Shown: piece by piece, positions 1 to 6,438 of the stretch
How positions within the stretch are numbered: position 1 is the first letter of the stretch
Layout: the number at the start of each line of letters is the position of its first letter
NCBI GenBank assembly: GCA_030590185.1
Contig: JAUUZB010000133.1
Coordinates: 1-7,881 of the forward strand
Direction: 5' to 3'
From: Deltaproteobacteria bacterium
GTDB lineage: Bacteria > Myxococcota > XYA12-FULL-58-9 > JAUUZB01
DNA length: 7,881 nt
Notes under the pieces: generated by a model
What the model was told of the DNA's origin: nothing
The model's input: the letters and a program-made list of their open reading frames with translations, nothing else
Database searches by the model: none
Program-made: the position numbers and the translations under genes

Positions 1-1
1 G

Positions 2-271
2 GACGAGAATCAGGTGCTGCGTGACGAGCTCGACAACACCCGGGCCCGCGAGCTCGAGGCCCGCAGCCGTCTCGATACTCTGTCGGCGAATAACTCGCAG
101 CTCGAGGCCGCCACCGAGTCCCTCAGCCGACAAGTCGAGGAGCAAGGGGGCGAGATCGACGCCTCGGTGCGCGAGGAAGAGGAAGAGGACGCAGCCCGTC
201 GCCGCCAGGCGGACAAGAAGACCGCCGACAAGAAGAAGGCCAAGAAGAAGCGCAAGAAACGCCGCCGGTGA
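2..271 (+). CDS. C-terminal fragment of a coiled-coil protein with a Lys/Arg-rich tail
   Basis: The reading frame is open from the left edge, so the gene starts upstream and only its last 89 codons are visible; the GTG at 14 is unlikely to be the true start. The fragment is highly charged and rich in Leu, Glu, Arg and Ala with no Pro, as expected for a coiled coil (repeats like RARELEARSRLDTL and NSQLEAATESLSRQVEEQ). It then has an acidic patch (REEEEED) and ends in a strongly basic tail of alternating Ala-Asp-Lys-Lys blocks, finishing RKKRRR. A basic tail of this sort could bind nucleic acid or acidic surfaces, but that is inference. The family is not recognisable from this piece. The stop lies 6 nt before the next gene's ATG, which suggests one operon. 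Confidence 0.7.
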   Translation, partial: DENQVLRDELDNTRARELEARSRLDTLSANNSQLEAATESLSRQVEEQGGEIDASVREEEEEDAARRRQADKKTADKKKAKKKRKKRRR

Positions 272-277
272 GATCCC

Positions 278-1567
278 ATGGCGCACGCCACAGTCCGTTC
301 CGGTTATCTCAGCCTGGTCGAGCGCCTCAACCGCTTCCCCCAGGGGGCGCCGCCAGCGGAGCTCCTCTTTGAGATTCTGCGCCTGCTGTTCAGCGAGGAG
401 GAGGCCGAACGGGTGGCGTTGCTGCCGATCAAGCCGTTCACGGCGCGGGTGGCGGCGCACGCCTGGAAGTGCTCCGAGAAAGAAGCCCGCCTGCTGCTCG
501 ACCGCCTCGCCGACCGCGCCCTGATCCTCGACGTCGAGGTGCGCGGCGAGACCCGCTACTGTCTGCCGCCGCCGATGGCCGGGTTCTTCGAGTTCTCCTT
601 GATGCGGGTGCGCAAAGATATTGACCAGAAGGCCCTCTCGGAGCTCTTCTACGAGTACCTCAACGTCGAAGACGATTTCATCAAGGACCTGTTCACCCGT
701 GGCGAGACGCAGCTCGGGCGGGTCTTCGTGCAGGAGCCGATGCTCAGCAGCGATAACGCCCTGCACGTGCTCGACTACGAACGGGCCAGCGAGGTGATCA
801 AGACCGCCCGCCACATCGGCATCGGGGTCTGCTACTGCCGCCACAAGATGATGCATCTCGGTAAGGCCTGCGATGCTCCCCTCGACATCTGCATGACCTT
901 CGACAACTCGGCGAGCTCTCTGATCAACCACGGGGTGGTCCGCGCCGCTGGCGTGACCGAGACCCTCGAGCTCCTCGACCAGGCCTACGAATGCGGCCTG
1001 GTGCAGTTCGGGGAGAACGTCCGTGATCGGGTCGGTTTCATCTGCAATTGTTGCGGTTGCTGTTGCGAGGCGCTGCTCGCCGCCCAACGCTTCGCTATCC
1101 TGCAGCCGGTGCACACCACCAATTTTCTCCCGCATATCGACCACGAGGCGTGCAACGGTTGCGGCAAGTGTGTGAACGCCTGCCCGGTGGCGGCGATCGC
1201 CCTGGTGACCGCCAACGATCCGCTGAAGAAGAAGCGGCGGCTCGCCCAGCTCGACGAGGAGCGTTGCCTGGGCTGCGGCGTCTGCCTGCGAGCCTGCCCT
1301 ACTCCGGATAGCCTGACCCTGGTGCCCCGCGAGCAACGGGTGCTGACGCCGATCAACACCGTTCATCGCACGGTCATGATGGCGGTCGAGCGCGGCAACC
1401 TCCAGGATATCATCTTTGACAACCGCGCCCTTTGGTACCACCGGGTGATGGCGGCCATCCTCGGTGCTCTGCTCGCCTTGCCGCCGCTCAAGCAGATCGC
1501 CGCCAACAAACAGCTTCGCTCACGATATCTCGAGTATCTCTTCGCCCGGGACCCCGACATCCTTTGA
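278..1567 (+). CDS. Winged-helix-like, Cys-rich 2x[4Fe-4S] ferredoxin-type protein (429 aa)
   Basis: Predicted cytoplasmic iron-sulfur protein. The C-terminal half carries two classical ferredoxin motifs: C292-x2-C295-x2-C298-x3-C302-P and C330-x2-C333-x2-C336-x3-C340-P, each able to bind one [4Fe-4S] cluster. Upstream are further cysteines in conserved-looking motifs: GVCYCRHK (C185, C187), GKAC (C198), DIC (C205) and the dense ICNCCGCCC stretch (C256, C258, C259, C261-C263). In all there are 21 Cys in 429 residues. Residues about 50-105 (TARVAAHAWKCSEKEARLLL, then a short beta-like segment and PPPMAGFFEFSLMR) look like a winged helix. The C-terminus has a short hydrophobic stretch (about 391-404). 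ATG 278 is supported by GGTGAG at 267-272, which overlaps the previous stop. From memory the family occurs in Geobacter-like deltaproteobacteria as uncharacterised 4Fe-4S proteins. Electron carrier or redox sensor are both possible; the partner is unknown. Confidence 0.85.
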   Translation: MAHATVRSGYLSLVERLNRFPQGAPPAELLFEILRLLFSEEEAERVALLPIKPFTARVAAHAWKCSEKEARLLLDRLADRALILDVEVRGETRYCLPPPMAGFFEFSLMRVRKDIDQKALSELFYEYLNVEDDFIKDLFTRGETQLGRVFVQEPMLSSDNALHVLDYERASEVIKTARHIGIGVCYCRHKMMHLGKACDAPLDICMTFDNSASSLINHGVVRAAGVTETLELLDQAYECGLVQFGENVRDRVGFICNCCGCCCEALLAAQRFAILQPVHTTNFLPHIDHEACNGCGKCVNACPVAAIALVTANDPLKKKRRLAQLDEERCLGCGVCLRACPTPDSLTLVPREQRVLTPINTVHRTVMMAVERGNLQDIIFDNRALWYHRVMAAILGALLALPPLKQIAANKQLRSRYLEYLFARDPDIL

Positions 1568-1627
1568 GCCAGGCCCCCCGGGGGCGGCCGTGGCTTCGTT
1601 GGCCAACCGTGGTATGTCGGCGAGACC

Positions 1628-2992
1628 ATGACTACCGCAGCCGAACGAGAGATCCTCGACAAGCTCACCGAGCTTCGCCCGCAGTTCCCCCGCGCCGGTG
1701 AGGACATCGACGCCGTCGCCCTGCGCATGAGCACCGGCGATTACAAAGGTGTCCTGCAAGCCACTCGCTTGGTGCTGGAGATCGTGCTGCGCGACTTGAT
1801 CGTGCGGGTGCTCGAGGAGACTCCGGGCAAGCGCACTGTCGATCAGCTCATGCAGCGCATCAATAAACAACAGGGCGAGGAGACCCTGGTGCCGATCAGA
1901 GTCATCGCCCACATGCGAACCCTGCAGGCCTGGGGCAACGTTGGCGCCCACGACCACGGCGGTAGCCTGTTCGAAGAGCCAGAGGGGGTGGTGAGTGAGG
2001 ACGCCTTCAACAGCCTCAACTCCTTGGTCGCGGTGTTGGCGTGGTACCGCAGCACCCACCTGGCAGACGTGCCGGCGTCGGCCGCCGCGGCGACATCGCC
2101 CTCGACGGAGCTCGCACCGGCGACGGCGATCGCGGTGCCGGCCAAGAAGGGCCGCGGGATCCTGATCGCCGTGGTGGCCTTGGCTGTCGTCGCTGCGGTC
2201 CTGGCATTGATCTTCGGCCTTCGCGGCGGTTCGAGCCAGCGGGCCATGGCGCTACGTCAACAGCTCGACGAGGCCGTACAGGCCGAGGACGATCCGTTGG
2301 CGCCGGCCACCTGCCGAACCGAGGATGCCGCGCTGCTCGAGCTGCTCGCCTCCGCGGCGACCTCACTAAAAGGTGGCGCCCCGGGTGGCGCCCGCCCGCA
2401 GGATGAGCAGGCGCTCGGCAGTTTGCAGGCGGTGGAGGCCGAGGCACCCAAGGCAGGGGAGTACTGGTGGTTGCTCGCCAAGGCGCGCCTATTTGCTGGT
2501 CAGGAGAACGTCGCGGTCCGGCAGGCAGCAGAGAACGCCCTCGCCCATTGCGAGAATATGGCCGCGGCCAAGAACATCCTAGGGACCACCTATCTCAGGG
2601 ATGGCGAGACCGACGCCGCTCGCGCCGCGTACGGGGGCGCCATCGAGTTGGCGGAGGGATACATGGCACCCCGTTTCAACCTGGCGCTGCTCGACCTCCA
2701 GAGCGGCCGGGTCGATCAGGCGATCGAGACCTTCGACGCATTCTTGACCATGCAGCCAAATCACCTAGTCGCGCGCCAAGCGCGGGCGCGGGCACGACTC
2801 TCCAAGAACGACGCGGCCGGGGCCAAGGAAGATCTCGAAACGGTGATTCGGCTCTCACCCGACGATGCCGAGGCACATCTGTTGCTCGGGTTGGCCCATA
2901 GCAAGCTCGGCGATGCCGACGCAGCGACCGCGGCCTACTGCAAGGCAAAGGAGCTCGGGCACCCCAAGGCCGCTGGACTGTGCAAGCCCTGA
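1628..2992 (+). CDS. Membrane-anchored TPR protein with DUF4145/HEPN-like N-terminal domain (454 aa)
   Basis: Three parts are visible. Residues about 5-142 are helical and include MRTLQAWGNVGAHDHGG (96-112), which resembles the R...GN-x-x-H signature of DUF4145-type and related HEPN-like domains. A Pro/Ala/Thr/Ser-rich linker (about 148-172) and a basic PAKKGRG segment precede one transmembrane helix (about 177-198, GILIAVVALAVVAAVLALIF). The rest contains about four TPR-like units (roughly 312-345, 346-379, 380-413 and 414-447), the last resembling AYCKAKELGHPKAAGLC ends seen in bacterial TPR proteins. The positive-inside rule puts the N-terminal domain in the cytoplasm and the TPRs outside it. 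It is probably a scaffold for protein interaction; whether the N-terminal domain has RNase activity cannot be told. ATG 1628 is the only plausible in-frame start after the previous stop, though its ribosome site (GGCGAG) is weak. A palindromic repeat follows the gene. Confidence 0.8.
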   Translation: MTTAAEREILDKLTELRPQFPRAGEDIDAVALRMSTGDYKGVLQATRLVLEIVLRDLIVRVLEETPGKRTVDQLMQRINKQQGEETLVPIRVIAHMRTLQAWGNVGAHDHGGSLFEEPEGVVSEDAFNSLNSLVAVLAWYRSTHLADVPASAAAATSPSTELAPATAIAVPAKKGRGILIAVVALAVVAAVLALIFGLRGGSSQRAMALRQQLDEAVQAEDDPLAPATCRTEDAALLELLASAATSLKGGAPGGARPQDEQALGSLQAVEAEAPKAGEYWWLLAKARLFAGQENVAVRQAAENALAHCENMAAAKNILGTTYLRDGETDAARAAYGGAIELAEGYMAPRFNLALLDLQSGRVDQAIETFDAFLTMQPNHLVARQARARARLSKNDAAGAKEDLETVIRLSPDDAEAHLLLGLAHSKLGDADAATAAYCKAKELGHPKAAGLCKP

Positions 2993-3046
2993 GGCGGTCG
3001 GTCGCGGGAGCTAGATGACGCCGGCCGAAGTAGCAATCCTGTCTGT

Positions 3047-3134
3047 TTTTTGTTTCGCGCAAAGGCGCTAAGCCCGCAAAGGAGCTGTGCCTCTTTGCGG
3101 GCTTGGCGCTTTTGCGCGAGCCACCAAAGAAAAA
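3047..3134. repeat. Long palindromic intergenic element (REP/MITE-like)
   Basis: Two 26-nt arms, 3056-3081 (starting CGCGCAAAGGCGCTAAG) and 3093-3118 (ending GGCGCTTTTGCGCG), are reverse complements except for two positions that would be G-U wobbles in RNA. They flank an 11-nt loop (3082-3092). Outside the arms a T-run (3047-3055) faces an A-run (3126-3134), matching at 8 of 9 positions after a 7-nt one-sided bulge, so the palindrome spans about 88 nt. It sits between the convergent genes ending at 2992 and 3197. In both directions the sequence after the stem is A-rich rather than T-rich, so it does not fit a standard intrinsic terminator. The arm sequence (GCAAAG and GCGC modules) resembles dispersed 'cgcaaaggcgc' repeats I recall from several bacterial genomes, which favours a dispersed repeat. 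Confidence 0.8.
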
Positions 3135-3196
3135 CCCACGATTGCTCGCGGACAACCGGATCGATATCTCCGCCGAGCACATCTAGGTCGACTCAG

Positions 3197-3898
3197 CTAC
3201 TGGGCCAACCTCGATAGGTCCAAGGCCGCCAGCTCGAAGTCCGGCTGCGCCTCGACCACTTTTTTCATTTCCTTTTTGGCGGTGGCGGTATCCCCCCGGT
3301 CGGCGGCGTCGAGGGCCTTGCCGTAGCGGGTGGCGGTTTTCACGTCGAGCGACTTGGGACGCTTGGGTCGCTTGGTGCGCTTCGCCTTGGTTGGCGGCGG
3401 CGGAGCCTCGAGGGCAGTGCGCAGGATCCCCTCGAGCCCGCTGGCTAGGCGTTGTTCCATGGCCATGAACTCCTCCGGCTTGCAGCTCTCGCCGACGGCC
3501 CGGACGATCTTGCCGGTCTCGACCTCCACCACCCGGGCGTCCACCCGCAACGTTCCCATCAGATCGAAGTAGCCACCCATCACCAGGTCGCGCGCCCCGA
3601 GCAGCTTGCCGATCTTGTTGGCGGTAGATTTGTCGATCTTCTTTGATTGGTTGAGGTCGAGCTCGTCGAGGATGTCCTGGAGGCGCGAGCGCTCGACGAT
3701 CTGGGCCGCCTCCACCTCGGCGAGGTCTGAGATCAACATTTGCGCTAGGCCCTTGCGCAACTGACCCATGCCCTCGGTCTGTCCCTCGTAGTCAAAGTAG
3801 AGCACCGCCACCGTAGGCTTTGCCGGTGTGGCGCCCGCAGCCCTAGCGGGTAGCGAGCCAGCCAGGCAGACGATTAGGACGCAGCTGGTGCGAATCAT
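3197..3898 (-). CDS. Secreted CsgG/TolB-like protein with basic linker and TPR-like tail (233 aa)
   Basis: The frame continues upstream to 4009, but the start at 3898 is preferred. It has a strong Shine-Dalgarno (GGAGGA) just upstream, and it begins a clear signal peptide MIRTSCVLIVCLAGSLPARA with a likely signal-peptidase I site after ARA (residue 20). No good lipobox is seen. Residues about 28-162 look like the CsgG/FlgO/TolB-N-like fold: VAVLYFDYEG, then LRKGLAQMLISDLAE, IVERSRLQDILDELDL, KIGKLLGARDLVMGGY and VDARVVEVETGKIV. Family members act in the periplasm or outer membrane, often in secretion or envelope assembly. A Pro/Lys/Arg linker (about 165-182) leads to a C-terminal TPR-like helical pair (about 188-230). 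CsgG proper is a lipoprotein of about 260-280 aa that forms a pore; the absence of a lipobox argues against a true curli exporter, and no other curli gene is nearby. Confidence 0.82.
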   Translation of the reverse strand: MIRTSCVLIVCLAGSLPARAAGATPAKPTVAVLYFDYEGQTEGMGQLRKGLAQMLISDLAEVEAAQIVERSRLQDILDELDLNQSKKIDKSTANKIGKLLGARDLVMGGYFDLMGTLRVDARVVEVETGKIVRAVGESCKPEEFMAMEQRLASGLEGILRTALEAPPPPTKAKRTKRPKRPKSLDVKTATRYGKALDAADRGDTATAKKEMKKVVEAQPDFELAALDLSRLAQ

Positions 3899-3903
3899 CG
3901 GGT

Positions 3904-3909
3904 TCCTCC
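3904..3909 (-). promoter_or_regulatory. Shine-Dalgarno site deciding the start at 3898
   Basis: On the minus strand the sequence reads GGAGGAACCCG directly before ATG, giving an almost consensus ribosome-binding site at normal spacing. The longer in-frame alternative starting at 4009 has no comparable site and would put 37 residues unlike a signal sequence in front of a good signal peptide. Confidence 0.8.
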
Positions 3910-3954
3910 AACGGCTACTGGCGGCGGGACCTGGGCCCCCTGCCTCACCCCCAG

Positions 3955-3984
3955 GATATAGAGCCCGAAGGGCCCCGGGGGCAA
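3955..3984 (-). promoter_or_regulatory. Possible sigma-70-type promoter for the CsgG-like gene
   Basis: On the minus strand TTGCCC (3984-3979) is followed after 18 nt by TATATC (3960-3955), a plausible -35/-10 pair. Transcription would begin near 3948, leaving a leader of about 50 nt that contains the Shine-Dalgarno. The AT-rich -10 stands out in a GC-rich intergenic region. Each hexamer is imperfect, so this is a prediction only. Confidence 0.3.
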
Positions 3985-4020
3985 CCGTCGCGGCCGTGTC
4001 CCCAAGCATTGAAGTCCGTG

Positions 4021-4047
4021 TTGGATGCCTCGGAGTTGGACTATACC
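4021..4047 (+). promoter_or_regulatory. Possible promoter for the glycosyltransferase-like gene
   Basis: TTGGAT (4021-4026) and TATACC (4042-4047) are 15 nt apart, shorter than the ideal 17. Transcription would start about 4054-4056, at the ATG at 4057, giving a leaderless or almost leaderless message. This would agree with the weak ribosome site at this ATG. The call is weak. Confidence 0.2.
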
Positions 4048-4056
4048 GGGAACGGA

Positions 4057-6438
4057 ATGAGTCAACGCTTGCTGATGGGTGGGGCCTTGTGTGTCCTGGT
4101 GGGCTGCGGCTGCGGTGGGGGTGTCGGCGACGGTGGCGGTCGCGGTGGCGGTGGCGGCGTGTCGCGGGCGCGCCCTGACGGCGTCAATTTGCTCGCCGGG
4201 CTCACACCCCGCATCGCGACCGGCGTCTATGGCGGTGAGCGTTTGACCGACAGAGTCATCGCTCTCCCCGGGGACGCCTGGAAAACCGACCTCACCGCCG
4301 TCTTTCTCTCGCCCCGCGCCTTCGTCGAGTTTGACCTCGGTGCGACCCGACGCCTGGGGGCGGCCTACCTGCAGGCCGACAACAACGACATCTATTTACT
4401 GTCGGTGTCCGAGGATGGCGAGAGCTTCACGAGGGTGTGGAGCGCCGGCCCGCACCGCCACCCCGGGATGCGTCCGCGGTTTGATGCCCACCTAACGGGC
4501 CAGGGTCGATACGTTCGCTTGAGCGCCACCGGCGGTGATGGTTCCTACAGCGTCAGCGAGTTGCAGCTGTTCGAAACACCCCCCCTGGTGTTCCCGCCGC
4601 GCCTGCCGGCTCGGATCGGGGCCTCCGCCGATACCTCCGTACGTTGGGCCATCGGCCTGTTCGGCGCTGCGCTGATCCTCTGGCTGCTGTTCACCTTCCG
4701 CGAAGCGCCTCGCTGGTGGAACCTCGCGGTCGGCGCCTCGCCACTCGTCGCCGGTGTGTGGTTGCTGCTGGCGATCTCCGCCGGCTGGCCCGTGGGCGGT
4801 GGGGTAGTCGCGTTCCTGCGCGCCATGGTGGCGGCTGTGGCGGTCGTGGCGGTGGCACGGGAGGCCTTCGCGCCGCGGCTGTTTGACGCCAGCCGTCCGG
4901 TGGTGCTCACCGTGCTCGGGCTCTGCGCCGGCCTCGCCCTCGCATCCTTTTTCAACCTCGGCTACCCACAGTTCCGAGACCATAGGGATGGCAGCCGCAC
5001 CGCCGTGCACCATTTTGACATGCGGGTGTACTATCCGGTCGCGAAGTATTTCCCGGAGCTGCGCTTTGACGGGGTCTACCTCGCGAGCGTCGCCGCCTAC
5101 GTCGACGACGATCCGAAGGTGAGCCTTCGATCCCTGGGGCACGTCACCTTCCGCGACCTCGACACTCACCGGATGACGCGGGTCTCCGCCGTGCCGGATC
5201 AGGTCGCCGCCATATCGCAACGCTTCAGCCCCGAGCGTTGGGAGGCCTTCAAGCGCGACATGCGTTACTTCCGCACCGTCATGGGGCCGGGCTACCTCGG
5301 CAGCATGCACGACCATGGCGGCAACGCGACCCCGTTCTGGTTGGCCATCGCCCACCTCCTGTTCAGCGCCACCGAGGCCAGCGACACCACGCTACTCGCC
5401 ACCGCCGCCCTCGACCCGCTGTTGCTCCTCCTGACGTTCCTCGTGATCGCCTGGACCTTTGGCTGGCGCGGGGCCCTGGTGGCGATGATCGTGTTTGGCG
5501 CCAACGACTTCTACATGTTCGGCTCCAACTGGGTGGGTGCGACCCTGCGCCATGATTGGATGGTCTTTCTGGGGCTCGGCATCTGTGCGCTCAAACGGGA
5601 AGGTTGGCTGCTCGCGGGGGTGCTCTTGGGTTGGGCTGCCATGATCCGGGCCTTCCCGGCCTTCGTGCTCCTGCCGCTGGCGATCCCGGTGCTCTGGTGG
5701 TCGTGGCAACAGCGGCGGGCGCGGGCTGCCTGGCCGAGCCGCGAGGAGCTGATGGTCCGCCTGGTGCCCCTCGTCCGGGTCTACGCGGGGGCGGCGATCT
5801 GCGTGGCAACCGCGTTCCTATTCTCCGGCCTGGTCCTCGACTTTGCGGCCTGGGGGGAGTGGCTCCACAAGGTCTCCCTGCTCAACCGTGACGCGCACGT
5901 CAATCACGTTAGCATTCGACTGCTCTTCGAGGGCCTGCCTGGACTGAGGGATGGCTACCCGGTGTTGTTCACGGCGCTGCGATTGCTCGTCTCGGGCCTC
6001 GCCACCGGGGTGTTGTTGTGGGTTGCTCGCTGCCGCAGTCTGGCCCAGGCCGCGGTCCTGGGGCTCTGCCTGGTGCCCATCCTGCTCTACCCGGCGAACT
6101 ACTACGCCCACTTTGTCTTCCTGCTTCCCTTGCTGGCGACCGTCAGCCGGCGCGCGCCCGTTCCCGGCCGGACCGACGCTGCCATTTGGATCCTGTTGCT
6201 GCTGATCTGCGTGGCGCAGTACGGGACCGTTGGTGCCTCCTCCTGGGGCGTGCATTTCGGCGCCGCCACGTGGATCCTCATGGTGGGGTTGGCCGGTATC
6301 TTAGGCCTCCTGATCGCCAGGGATCGGGCTGAGCACCGAGCCGCGGCGGTGCCCACCGGCGCTGGCCTCGACGGGGTAACTAATTCTATGATGCCTGACT
6401 CTGGGCAGTTCGATAGAAGGATGAGCGAATGGCAGTAA
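4057..6438 (+). CDS. Polytopic GT-C-like glycosyltransferase with lipobox and discoidin-like N-terminal domain (793 aa)
   Basis: The frame can start at TTG 4009, but ATG 4057 gives MSQRLLMGGALCVLVGC, a short lipoprotein-type signal with lipobox LVGC (C17). A Gly-rich tether (about 18-34) follows, then an F5/8 type C (discoidin)-like beta domain (about 42-173; FVEFDLGATRRLGAAYLQ, GRYVRLSATGGDGSYSVSEL), a fold that often binds carbohydrate. The remainder has about 12-14 hydrophobic helices (starting near 197, 223, 248, 280, 444 and continuing to 754). A large extracytoplasmic loop (about 301-428) holds HHFDMRVYYPVAKYFPE (318-334), FSPERWEAFKRD (390-401) and DHGGNATPFW (419-428). These resemble motifs of uncharacterised GT-C-type membrane proteins that use lipid-linked sugars; D321 is a candidate catalytic acid. 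The role is probably transfer of sugar to envelope polymers or proteins; donor and acceptor are unknown. Its end overlaps the next gene by 10 nt. Confidence 0.72.
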   Translation: MSQRLLMGGALCVLVGCGCGGGVGDGGGRGGGGGVSRARPDGVNLLAGLTPRIATGVYGGERLTDRVIALPGDAWKTDLTAVFLSPRAFVEFDLGATRRLGAAYLQADNNDIYLLSVSEDGESFTRVWSAGPHRHPGMRPRFDAHLTGQGRYVRLSATGGDGSYSVSELQLFETPPLVFPPRLPARIGASADTSVRWAIGLFGAALILWLLFTFREAPRWWNLAVGASPLVAGVWLLLAISAGWPVGGGVVAFLRAMVAAVAVVAVAREAFAPRLFDASRPVVLTVLGLCAGLALASFFNLGYPQFRDHRDGSRTAVHHFDMRVYYPVAKYFPELRFDGVYLASVAAYVDDDPKVSLRSLGHVTFRDLDTHRMTRVSAVPDQVAAISQRFSPERWEAFKRDMRYFRTVMGPGYLGSMHDHGGNATPFWLAIAHLLFSATEASDTTLLATAALDPLLLLLTFLVIAWTFGWRGALVAMIVFGANDFYMFGSNWVGATLRHDWMVFLGLGICALKREGWLLAGVLLGWAAMIRAFPAFVLLPLAIPVLWWSWQQRRARAAWPSREELMVRLVPLVRVYAGAAICVATAFLFSGLVLDFAAWGEWLHKVSLLNRDAHVNHVSIRLLFEGLPGLRDGYPVLFTALRLLVSGLATGVLLWVARCRSLAQAAVLGLCLVPILLYPANYYAHFVFLLPLLATVSRRAPVPGRTDAAIWILLLLICVAQYGTVGASSWGVHFGAATWILMVGLAGILGLLIARDRAEHRAAAVPTGAGLDGVTNSMMPDSGQFDRRMSEWQ
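6416..6421 (+). promoter_or_regulatory. Shine-Dalgarno of the kinase-like gene, inside the upstream gene
   Basis: GAAGGA lies 7 nt before ATG 6429, within the last codons of the upstream membrane-protein gene, which stops at 6438. The arrangement suggests translational coupling and fixes the start at 6429. Confidence 0.65.

Noticed and set aside
1573..1585. GCCCCC/GGGGGC inverted repeat in the 60-nt gap, considered as a terminator
   Set aside because: The arms are separated by one base so they cannot form a hairpin loop, and no T-tract follows.
1520..2059. Long minus-strand open frame (179 codons) opposite the TPR gene
   Set aside because: It lies antisense to two well-supported genes, has no recognisable domain and has the His/Gln/Gly-rich composition typical of GC-rich shadow frames.
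2676..3182. Minus-strand frames running through the palindromic repeat
   Set aside because: They overlap the end of the TPR gene and the repeat; composition (Arg/Pro-rich) is that of a shadow frame and no start signal is seen.
3899..4009. 37-residue N-terminal extension of the CsgG-like protein
   Set aside because: A near-consensus Shine-Dalgarno and a complete signal peptide support the start at 3898; the extension would bury the signal peptide.
4009..4056. TTG 4009 as start of the large membrane protein
   Set aside because: It adds 16 residues in front of a good lipoprotein-type signal, has no clear ribosome site and lies upstream of the best promoter-like hexamer.
4492..5355. Minus-strand open frame of 287 codons opposite the glycosyltransferase-like gene
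   Set aside because: The opposite strand encodes a recognisable discoidin-like domain and membrane helices; this frame is an antisense shadow with low-complexity charged composition.
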